Assembly (NCBI RefSeq): GCF_001646655.1
Contig: NZ_LPZN01000002.1
Coordinates: 124,001-188,000 of the forward strand
Length of the DNA stretch: 64,000 nt
Direction of reading: 5' to 3'
From: Rhodococcus gordoniae
GTDB taxonomy: Bacteria > Actinomycetota > Actinomycetes > Mycobacteriales > Mycobacteriaceae
Position 1 is the first letter of the stretch. Each line of letters starts with the position of its first letter. Below the pieces are notes generated by a model. It did not search any database and was not told the origin of the DNA. It saw nothing but the letters and a program-made list of their open reading frames with translations. The position numbers and the translations under genes were made by a program. Of the stretch, positions 8,324 to 15,343 are shown one piece after another.

Positions 8324-9073
8324 CTACGGGGCGAGATGTCGGCTCTCGAACTCCCTGATCGTTCTTGCTTCACCGCGAGGTGCAGTGACCTTGATCGGCG
8401 GTACAGCGGCCGCCGGTCCGTCCTCCCACAACCGCGCGACCTTGCGCCGGTAGATCCGGCCGAATGTCTGCATGATGACGAAGCGGGGCACAGCAGGGAC
8501 GACGTGAAGGATCACGTCGCGATCTTCCGTGGTCGCGCCATCGACGATCCACGGTGCTTCGGCCCCCAGTTCGACGACGCCCTTCGGCTTCACGAAGTAC
8601 TCGTTCTCGACGTCGCGGTATTCGGATGCGGTGATGGTCGCGGCGACGACCGGCATCATCTCCAGTTCCTCACGCTGCAGATGGGGCAACAGGACCTCGT
8701 TCAGTTCGGCCAGGGTGTCGAGTACGCGTGTCCGTGTAGACGCGTCCCGACCGTATGCTCGGCCGGCGCCTTCCAGGGCGATCATCGCGGGGGCGATCCG
8801 ACGGTGGTCGGACTCCATACGAACGAGCAGAGCCCCCGCAGAGGGATTCTTCGCACGGATCAGGGGCCACAGTCCGGCATCCTCCGCGCTGTGATGCAGA
8901 CGTAGGGCGTGCATGAGCCACACGACGTGATCGGCGAGCGCGAGTCGACGTTTCCCCTTCGGATACGGTTCGGTCTGCAGCGTCATCCGGATTCGTTCCA
9001 GGTCGCGCCGCAGGGCGCTGTGGACGATTCCCATGCTTCGTGTATCGGCGGGCTCATGTCGATCGATGTTCAC
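8324..9073 (-). CDS. Hemerythrin HHE-domain protein
   Basis: A 249-aa protein with an HHE-type helical bundle in the first ~160 residues. Iron-ligand motifs are visible as HALRLHHSAEDAGLWP and HLQREELEMMPVV, and an MESDHRRIAPA helix lies between them. The C-terminal ~80 aa is a basic extension without a recognised domain. GTG 9073 is chosen because GGAGAGG precedes it; longer frames lack an RBS. It is divergently transcribed from a TetR-type regulator, with a dyad between them, so regulation by that protein is likely. Such proteins bind a di-iron centre and act in oxygen or NO sensing or iron handling; which applies here cannot be told. Confidence 0.85.
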   Translation of the reverse strand: MNIDRHEPADTRSMGIVHSALRRDLERIRMTLQTEPYPKGKRRLALADHVVWLMHALRLHHSAEDAGLWPLIRAKNPSAGALLVRMESDHRRIAPAMIALEGAGRAYGRDASTRTRVLDTLAELNEVLLPHLQREELEMMPVVAATITASEYRDVENEYFVKPKGVVELGAEAPWIVDGATTEDRDVILHVVPAVPRFVIMQTFGRIYRRKVARLWEDGPAAAVPPIKVTAPRGEARTIREFESRHLAP

Positions 9074-9279
9074 GGCCCTCTCCTGTTCGTCGTACGCGTC
9101 GAGCGGTGATGAACGGATTTGTTCGGTAACCAATGGATTACGTCTATCCGGGAGGTCGACACGTTCTCTGATGATCGGTGTGTGCCGCGCGGTCGCACCG
9201 AAGCGTGCACGGCACGGGGGAACTTGCTGCATCACGACCTCGGCGACTCCGGGATCTGATGGCACGCTGTGCTGGAGTG

Positions 9280-9307
9280 AACCTGATACATTCAGTTCAA
9301 TCAGGTT
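9280..9307. promoter_or_regulatory. Palindromic operator candidate for the TetR regulator
   Basis: A perfect 8-bp inverted repeat, AACCTGAT (9280-9287) and ATCAGGTT (9300-9307) with a 12-bp spacer, lies 23 bp before the TetR ATG and in the gap shared with the hemerythrin gene. The AT-rich spacer stands out from the flanking GC-rich DNA. The position suits autorepression. Confidence 0.55.
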
Positions 9308-9330
9308 GTACTCGAATTATCGGAGCGGGA

Positions 9331-9975
9331 ATGGCCGAAGTCAAGAGGCCGTACGATGCGTCCGGCAGGCAGGCGCAGGCCCGAGTGCGACGTCGCGCCG
9401 TGGTCGTGGCCGCCCAGGAACTGTTCGAACGCGACGGTTTCCGGGCCACCACCCTCGCCGCGGTCGCCAACCGCGCGGGTGTCTCGGTGAAGGGCTTGTA
9501 CAAGAGTTTCGGCAGTAAGGCGGCTCTGGCCAAGGCGGTCTTCGATGTCGTGATCGCCGGTGACGACGAGCCGATATCGGTTGCCGAGCGTCCGGAACAG
9601 CAGGCGATGCTCGCCGAACCGGATGTGCGTCGCAAGATCGACATGTTCACCCACGCCCTGGCACATCGGCAGCACCGTTCGGCCAAGGTTCAGATCCTCA
9701 TTCGCGACGGACGGCACGTGGACGACTCGCTCGACCCGGTCTGGCAGCAACTGAGCGAAGAAGGTTCGGCCGCAGCGACAATGGTCGGCGCGCATCTGAT
9801 GGCGACGGGGCAACTCCGCGACGACATCGAACTCGACGAGGTTCGCGATGTGCTGTGGAACTACCTGATGATCAACACCTACGAAGCGTTGGTCCTCGAA
9901 CGGGGGTGGGCACTGGACCGGTACGCGGACTGGTTGGCGCGCACAGTCATTGCCTCCCTCTGCCCGCAGGGATGA
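9331..9975 (+). CDS. TetR-family transcriptional regulator
   Basis: 214 aa. The N-terminal HTH is typical (AAQELFERDGFRATTLAAVA, then AGVSVKGLYKSFGSKAAL). The ligand domain is not assignable to a known subclass. ATG 9331 follows GGAGCGGG. It is divergent from the hemerythrin-like gene and has an 8-bp inverted repeat just upstream, so it probably controls itself and that gene. Confidence 0.9.
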   Translation: MAEVKRPYDASGRQAQARVRRRAVVVAAQELFERDGFRATTLAAVANRAGVSVKGLYKSFGSKAALAKAVFDVVIAGDDEPISVAERPEQQAMLAEPDVRRKIDMFTHALAHRQHRSAKVQILIRDGRHVDDSLDPVWQQLSEEGSAAATMVGAHLMATGQLRDDIELDEVRDVLWNYLMINTYEALVLERGWALDRYADWLARTVIASLCPQG

Positions 9976-10008
9976 GGGGCTTCGAGGAAGTCCTCGGTCC
10001 GGAGGGAA

Positions 10009-10407
10009 TCAGCTTCGGTGGAGAGCGAGGACCGGAATAGTACGCACTCCGCGCGTCTTCTTCTCGTACTCGGCGAAACCGGGATAGCGGCGGGTCTGCT
10101 CGGCATAGAGGCGGTCGCGCTCTGCGCCGGTGATCTCTTCTACCCTGACCTCGAAGGTCTCGGTACCGATCTCGACCTCTGCCCGTCCCGCGGTAGTGAG
10201 GTTGTAGTACCAGGCCGGATGGGAGGGACCTTCGCCGAACCGGCGGATCGCGTCGAACGGTTCGCGACGTACCTGACCGCCCGCGGACTCGGGATACGTG
10301 CCGATGCGGCCGGACCGGTGGACTCGCCGCATGATCACCTGGCGTCGTACCTGCACGACAGTCCGGCGTATGCGGAGGCGATGTTCGGATCGCTCGTTGC
10401 TCGGCAC
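10009..10407 (-). pseudogene. Degenerate F420H2-dependent (Ddn/DUF385-type) reductase remnant
   Basis: From about 10236 down to the stop at 10009 the frame gives HPAWYYNL, an EVEIGTETFEVRVEEI strand, then YPGFAEYEKKT and IPVLALHR. This is the C-terminal half of the deazaflavin-dependent nitroreductase family. The N-terminal half should carry the LLLTTTGRKSG-type phosphate-binding motif, but the sequence upstream (10237-10407) is Arg-rich and without that motif in any frame. A 5' deletion or scrambling is the simplest reading. A divergent short but functional protein cannot be excluded. Confidence 0.6.
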
Positions 10408-10617
10408 AACAGCACGGACCGCGTCTGCTCGCCGGCGCGCCGTTCATGCACGGAGCCGGCGGGTGTTGTGGCGGGAGGAGTTCGGCAACGAATACACATC
10501 GGCGCGGACGCTCGGTGACCGAGTTGCCGCCGACGACCCCTGGGTGTTTCTCGCCTCGATCGATCAACCCATCATCATTGACGGGTAGTGGTGATGTGAC
10601 CTTCGTTGCCGGGTGAA
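10408..10617. other. Non-coding or decayed stretch
   Basis: No intact gene. A plus-strand frame ending at 10588 has coding-like third positions over its last ~48 codons (contains LWREEFGNEY and DDPWVFLASIDQP) but no recognisable start or family. It may be the tail of a lost gene. Confidence 0.35.
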
Positions 10618-11508
10618 CTACGGACTGCGTCGTGACAGCTCGGTGGCCGTCGCGAGCAGTTCGCGGATGTAGGTCTCACGCTCGTGCCGGGTGACTGCCG
10701 GTCGTAGAGGGCCGATCTGTAACTCCCATTGTGGGTTTCCATCCCGATCTGTGACCGGTGCCGACAGATAGCTCACCGGGAGTGAAGTGTCGGATTCCAG
10801 GATGTGCTGTGGATAGGGGTAGGCGCCGGTTTCGGCGATCAATTCCTGCACCTGTTCGCGCAGTCGCTGGTCGACGGCAGTGAGGGACAAACGGGTTGCC
10901 ACCTTGACGAGGACTTCGATGCGACCGATGTCGGCTTCATCGGCTCCCCACACTGCCACGCCGGTGCGGGTGATCTGTTCCAGTGCTGTGGAGAGCGGCT
11001 TCCTGCGGTCTTGTGGGGCGGTGTCGAGCCAGCGTTCTCGGTCGGTGCGGTCGGTGAAGGCGATGACCGATGCGCCGGCGGGCGCGTGCAGCGGTAGGTG
11101 CACTCCCACCTCGATGCCTGCCGGCAGGTGCCCGAGTGCGCCGGCCAGTGCGACGAACACGAGTCGTCCGTTTGTGATTGCGCCGAGTGCGGCACCGCAC
11201 CGGACCCGTTCGGCGAGAGAGTCGAGGCATTCGGATGCTCCGGTGGGGAGCGGGTACGAGAAGTGGACCCGCTCGGCGACTGCCGCGATTCCTGGGCCGA
11301 GGATGTACCGCAAATCTGGCAGGCGAACGACCCAGCCTCGACGGTGGAGGACGCTCAGGATCGCTCCTGCTGTGGACCTGTTCAAGCCCAATGTGTCGGC
11401 CAGTTCTGCGGCGCTGGCGGGCCCCTCGTGGGAGGCGAGGAGTTCGATGATCGAGACCACCCTGTCCGTCGGCGGGGAGGGACTTCGCCATGAACTCTTG
11501 TCGCTCAA
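10618..11508 (-). CDS. IclR-family transcriptional regulator
   Basis: 296 aa. An N-terminal winged HTH covers about residues 15-75 (RVVSIIELLASHEGPASAAE, LGLNRSTAGAIL), followed by an effector-binding domain with GHLPAGIEVG and APAGASVIAF segments typical of IclR. No ATG suits; a TTG at 11508 is preceded by TAGGAG with an 8-nt gap and is taken as the start. It is divergent from a P450 across an AT-rich gap containing dyads, the usual layout for an IclR protein controlling a neighbouring catabolic enzyme. It is probably the specific regulator of that P450. Confidence 0.83.
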   Translation of the reverse strand: MSDKSSWRSPSPPTDRVVSIIELLASHEGPASAAELADTLGLNRSTAGAILSVLHRRGWVVRLPDLRYILGPGIAAVAERVHFSYPLPTGASECLDSLAERVRCGAALGAITNGRLVFVALAGALGHLPAGIEVGVHLPLHAPAGASVIAFTDRTDRERWLDTAPQDRRKPLSTALEQITRTGVAVWGADEADIGRIEVLVKVATRLSLTAVDQRLREQVQELIAETGAYPYPQHILESDTSLPVSYLSAPVTDRDGNPQWELQIGPLRPAVTRHERETYIRELLATATELSRRSP

Positions 11509-11532
11509 AGGACTTGCTCCTACGATCAAGTG

Positions 11533-11570
11533 ATACGGAAATATGTAGAAGTCTATATGAATATTCGTAT
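11533..11570. promoter_or_regulatory. AT-rich dyad between iclR-type gene and P450
   Basis: Nested inverted repeats lie in an unusually AT-rich 50-bp patch: ATACG (11533-11537) with CGTAT (11566-11570), and TAGA (11546-11549) with TCTA (11552-11555). The patch covers the expected promoters of both divergent genes, so it is a likely IclR operator. Confidence 0.5.
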
Positions 11571-11596
11571 TGCGATGGTCGTGTGAGGAGTGAACA

Positions 11597-12805
11597 GTGT
11601 CAGCAGTGGCAGACTTACCCGATGTCGACTTCGACGAGGTCGACTTCGCCTTCGAGGACCATCCTCGACTCCACACCGTTCTCGAGGACCTCCGCACCGC
11701 TGAGGCATACGCCGTCGTTCCGTTCGCCGGGGCCAAAGCAATCCTGTTGCTGACCGACGAGCTCGTTTCCGCGGCATTCAAGGACGAATCGACGTTCCCC
11801 GCGTCGGCCATCTATCCGATGACCACCGGCCCGGTGCTCGGAAAGACGCTGCAGTGTATGGCGGGCGCGGAGCACCGGAAGAACCGAACGCTCATCCTGC
11901 CTCCGTTTCGTCGCAGGCAGGTCGCGGAGTATGTGGCACCGTTGCTCGAGCCTCTCGCACATGAACTCATCGATCGGTTCGCCTCGAACGGTGAGGCGGA
12001 CCTGGTAACCGAATTCACCACCCGCTACGCGGTACTGCTGATCAGCAGGCTGATGGGACTTCCGGTCGACGATGAGGCGACCGTGCACCGGTGGGCGCAC
12101 GACCTGTTCCACTTTCCCTTCGATCCCGAGGCCGCCATGCGTGCCTCGCACGATTTCACCGATGCCGTCAGGCCACTCGTCGCCGAACGTCGCCACAGTC
12201 CTGGGGACGACTTGATCTCGGTGCTGGTCAGCGCGGACCTGGAAGGTGAGAGGCTCGACGACGAGGAAGTTCTCTCCTTTTTACGTTTGCTCTTCCCGGC
12301 AGGAGCGGATACGACCATGCTGGGGCTCGGCAACATACTGTCCGCGTTGCTCACCCATCCCGAGCAACTCGCCATCCTACGGTCCGAGATCCGCGAACAT
12401 GCGATCTGGGCAGTATGGGAAGGGCTTCGGTGGGAACCACCGGTAGGTCTGCTTCCTCGGCTGTGCCCCACTGCGACCACGTGGAACGGGATCGGTATCC
12501 CGGCCCGAACCCCGGTGATCTTCTCGATCAACGCAGCGAACCGGGATCCGCTCGTGTATCCGAACCCACATACGTTCGACATCACCCGTCGCGCGCCCGC
12601 CCTGTTGTCCTTCGGACATGGACCCCACAGCTGTGCCGGCAATTGGCTCGCGCTCGCAGAGCTCGAAACGGCGCTGACAGCGCTGTTCGAGCGACTGCCC
12701 GGACTGCGCCTGCAATACGGGGCCGAAGGCGACGCCATGGTCACGAGCCAGGTCGGTGTCGCGCTCCGGGGCCCGAACAGGCTCACGGTCGAATGGGACA
12801 GCTGA
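11597..12805 (+). CDS. Cytochrome P450
   Basis: 402 aa, a normal length for a soluble bacterial class I P450. Conserved elements: I-helix AGADTT (235-240), ExxR as EGLR (275-278), and heme loop FGHGPHSCAG with the thiolate Cys346. GTG 11597 follows GAGGAG by 6 nt. No ferredoxin or reductase gene is adjacent, so electrons must come from elsewhere. It is divergent from an IclR regulator and is followed by decayed DNA, so it may be a survivor of a larger catabolic island. The CYP family and substrate cannot be named from the sequence alone. Confidence 0.95.
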   Translation: MSAVADLPDVDFDEVDFAFEDHPRLHTVLEDLRTAEAYAVVPFAGAKAILLLTDELVSAAFKDESTFPASAIYPMTTGPVLGKTLQCMAGAEHRKNRTLILPPFRRRQVAEYVAPLLEPLAHELIDRFASNGEADLVTEFTTRYAVLLISRLMGLPVDDEATVHRWAHDLFHFPFDPEAAMRASHDFTDAVRPLVAERRHSPGDDLISVLVSADLEGERLDDEEVLSFLRLLFPAGADTTMLGLGNILSALLTHPEQLAILRSEIREHAIWAVWEGLRWEPPVGLLPRLCPTATTWNGIGIPARTPVIFSINAANRDPLVYPNPHTFDITRRAPALLSFGHGPHSCAGNWLALAELETALTALFERLPGLRLQYGAEGDAMVTSQVGVALRGPNRLTVEWDS

Positions 12806-12828
12806 CAACGATCCAAGAAGCGCTCCGC

Positions 12829-13140
12829 TCAGGATCGTGGCTCGTTCGCCGAACCCGGCACGGTGCACACCCCGAAATCACCTTCCCGGTCGACAAGGGT
12901 CGCCGTGCCGACCGCAATTCCCTCTGCTTCCCAGTGTCCATCTGCTTCGAGAGCGAGTTCGGTTTCTCGAGGAAGCCGGATGAGGGAAAGTACGACATCG
13001 GCGCGGTAGACCTGCCGAGCCCGGCCGTCGTTGTGGATGTCCGGCGCAGCACATGGTCGGCCATTCGGACCGATGGAAGACCGGAGGTGAGTAGGTCTGC
13101 GAGCAGGACCGGACGGGAGCGGGTCATCGCGATGGCGACG
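12829..13140 (-). pseudogene. Acyl-CoA thioesterase-family gene remnant
   Basis: The minus-strand frame ending at 12829 reads YRADVVLSLIRLP, LALEADGHWEAEGIAVGTAT and DREGDFG. It aligns residue for residue with the C-terminus of the intact thioesterase-like protein at 39072-39878 (SDVTLALSRLP, EADNHISSEGIAVGTAV, DRLGAFG). Just upstream, near 13015, the likely continuation lies in another frame (GLPSVRMADHV, TTTAGLG), which implies a one-base frameshift. No N-terminal half is found. It is a broken gene, not a functional CDS. Confidence 0.65.
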
Positions 13141-13513
13141 GCGATCGTTGGACGGTGCGACTGGAGGCGGGATGTACAGGCACCATGAACACTCCCGGAG
13201 GTGTTCGTGAAGGACCGACTCGACTCGATCGACGGCGTGAGCCCGATCGGGCAGGGACTCTCGGCTACTGTGCGGTGAGGTGGGCGTTGAGCAGACCACT
13301 TCGGACGTCGTCGTCCGCCGACCGGCCCGCTCGCTCGGGGGCGATGCCCCATAGTCGGGTTTCCGAATCCGGTGATGAGTCGAGGACCCTTCTGAAAGGT
13401 TCCGGCCATGCTTCGTTCCTGTTCTCCCGAGGTCCGCGTTCGCGCCGTCGCGCTGGTTGGATCCGGCAACCAGGTCGAACAGACCGCCTGTGATCCGACG
13501 ATCGACAGGGCTG
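13141..13513. other. Stretch without a recognisable gene
   Basis: Open frames exist on both strands but are Arg/Ser/Pro-rich with no family resemblance. I see no repeat, tRNA or transposase remnant. It probably belongs to the decayed segment between the P450 and the glutamate-synthase-like gene. Confidence 0.4.
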
Positions 13514-13609
13514 CTACCGGTACAAGCGGCGACCGAAGACTGTGGCACCGCCGATGAAGGCGGCTGCGATGGCGCCGAGTTCGAACATGTCGACGTAACG
13601 AGTACTCAT
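13514..13609 (-). CDS. Possible 31-aa single-pass membrane peptide
   Basis: A short frame downstream of the glutamate-synthase-like gene encodes a peptide whose middle (FELGAIAAAFIGGATVFG) could span the membrane and which ends in a basic tail (RRLYR). The 40-bp gap to the preceding stop would allow co-transcription. The Shine-Dalgarno is weak, so it may be chance. Confidence 0.25.
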   Translation of the reverse strand: MSTRYVDMFELGAIAAAFIGGATVFGRRLYR

Positions 13610-13649
13610 CGGTAGGTCTTCTCGCTCGACACCACTGACCCGTACATGA

Positions 13650-15221
13650 CTACGACGTAGCCGTCGACCTCTCGGTCCCACCCGGCGTCGTCACGGCCTC
13701 CACGGTCATCAGCCGGGTGATCTCCTCGCGGTCGGCCTGCGAGGGCAGCCCCCACCCGTCCCGGTAGCCGTACAGCTCCCGCAGGGTGACGGCGCGTCGA
13801 TTGCCGTCGGCGATCTCGATGTCGTCGACGGTGATGAGGCCGGGATGCGCCACACCCGTCGCCTGCGCGATCTTGAATACGTCGCGGCGGAGGGCTTCGA
13901 TGTAGTCGGCGACGCGGTCGGCCTTGGTCGGGACGTCGAGTCCTCGGGTGAGCCAACGGTTCTGCGTCGCCACTCCGGTGGGGCACCGGTCGGTATGGCA
14001 TTTCTGCGCCTGGATGCATCCGATCGAGAACATCGGTTCGCGGGCGACGTTGACCATGTCGCATCCGAGTGCCATCGCCACCACCGCGTTGTCGGGCAGG
14101 CCGAGTTTGCCGGCGCCGATGAAGGTGACGTCGTCGGTCAGGCCGGCCTCGGCGAATGTCGTGTAGACCCGCGCGAAGCCGCTGCGGAACGGAAGCGATA
14201 CGGCGTCGGCGAACACCAAAGGCGCAGCGCCGGTTCCACCTTCGCCGCCGTCGACGGTGACGAAGTCGACTCCGCGGTCGGTCTCGCTCATCTGGCGTGT
14301 GAGTTCGTCCCAGAAGGTCGTGTCGCCCACGGCGGACTTGATCCCCACGGGAAGTCCCGTTTCGGCTGCGAGCAGTTCGACCCAATCGAGCAGACCGTCG
14401 ATGTCGTGGAATTCCGTGTGGCGCGACGGGCTCACGCAGTCCTTGCCGACGGGGATTCCACGGACCTCGGCGATCTCCGGGGTGACCTTGGCTCCGGGTA
14501 GCAATCCGCCCAGTCCGGGCTTGGCGCCCTGACTGAGTTTGATCTCCAGGGCACGCACGGGTGCCGATTCGACGACCCGCTTCAATCGTGCGAGGTCGAA
14601 GTGTCCGTCCTCGTCGCGGCAACCGAAATAGCCGGTGCCGATCTGGAAGATCAACTCTCCACCGTTGCGGTGGTACGTCGTCAGGCCGCCTTCACCGGTG
14701 TTCTGCAGGCATCCGGCCGCCCCGGCACCCCGGTTGAGTGCTTCCACGGCGGCACCGGACAGCGAGCCGAAGCTCATCGCCGAGATGTTGACGAACGACT
14801 CGGGACGGAAGGCGCGGGCACGTCCCCGGGCAGCGCCGAGCACCTTCGCGGACGGGATCGACACCTTTTCGCCCCCGTGAGGTGCACTCGACGGCGGCAG
14901 GTCCGAGAACGTGCGGTGCTTGATGATCGTGTACCCGTCGGTGTACTCGATGTCGTTGTCGCTGCCGAATCCGAAGGTGTTGGTGACGTTCTTCGACGAA
15001 GCGTATATCCATCGGCGCTGATCGCGGTTGAACGGCCGTTCCTCGTTGTTGTTCGTCGTGATGTACTGCCGCAGTTCGGGTCCCAGCGACTCCAGCAGAT
15101 AGCGGCCATGCCCGAGAATCGGGAAGTTGCGTAGCAGCGAATGTCGCTTCTGCACAAGATCGTAGGCACCGACAGCGGCCGCCGCAGCGGCCGGGATTCC
15201 GAGCATTTTCGACCGTCCCAT
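13650..15221 (-). CDS. FMN-binding glutamate synthase family protein (GltB-domain)
   Basis: 523 aa, corresponding to the central FMN/Fe-S domain of glutamate synthase without the amidotransferase domain. Visible features: an N-terminal hydrophobic segment (GIPAAAAAAVGAYDLV), INTGEGG-type FMN/substrate loop (NTGEGGLTTYH), a DGGEGGTGAAP phosphate loop, and the 3Fe-4S pattern C-x5-C-x4-C in CIQAQKCHTDRC. Stand-alone members are of uncertain substrate; without a glutaminase domain, ordinary GOGAT activity is unlikely. ATG 15221 is used (ATG 15206 is an alternative). It is divergent from the FdhF/YdeP-type gene, and the two probably share regulation. Confidence 0.9.
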   Translation of the reverse strand: MGRSKMLGIPAAAAAAVGAYDLVQKRHSLLRNFPILGHGRYLLESLGPELRQYITTNNNEERPFNRDQRRWIYASSKNVTNTFGFGSDNDIEYTDGYTIIKHRTFSDLPPSSAPHGGEKVSIPSAKVLGAARGRARAFRPESFVNISAMSFGSLSGAAVEALNRGAGAAGCLQNTGEGGLTTYHRNGGELIFQIGTGYFGCRDEDGHFDLARLKRVVESAPVRALEIKLSQGAKPGLGGLLPGAKVTPEIAEVRGIPVGKDCVSPSRHTEFHDIDGLLDWVELLAAETGLPVGIKSAVGDTTFWDELTRQMSETDRGVDFVTVDGGEGGTGAAPLVFADAVSLPFRSGFARVYTTFAEAGLTDDVTFIGAGKLGLPDNAVVAMALGCDMVNVAREPMFSIGCIQAQKCHTDRCPTGVATQNRWLTRGLDVPTKADRVADYIEALRRDVFKIAQATGVAHPGLITVDDIEIADGNRRAVTLRELYGYRDGWGLPSQADREEITRLMTVEAVTTPGGTERSTATS

Positions 15222-15343
15222 TTCCCGAGAGTACGTCCGGATGGGGTTGCGCGATGCGGGTCCGGGCGTAATCGCCGGCCCGTTTCGGCAGGCACCGGAC
15301 CGGGGTACTCCTCGGCAAACCGTGCGTGGGGAGAGGTGATCGG

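Noticed and set aside
10298-10588. A plus-strand gene upstream of the IclR gene
   Set aside because: Only the last ~48 codons look coding; the front overlaps the reductase remnant antisense and no start or family is visible.
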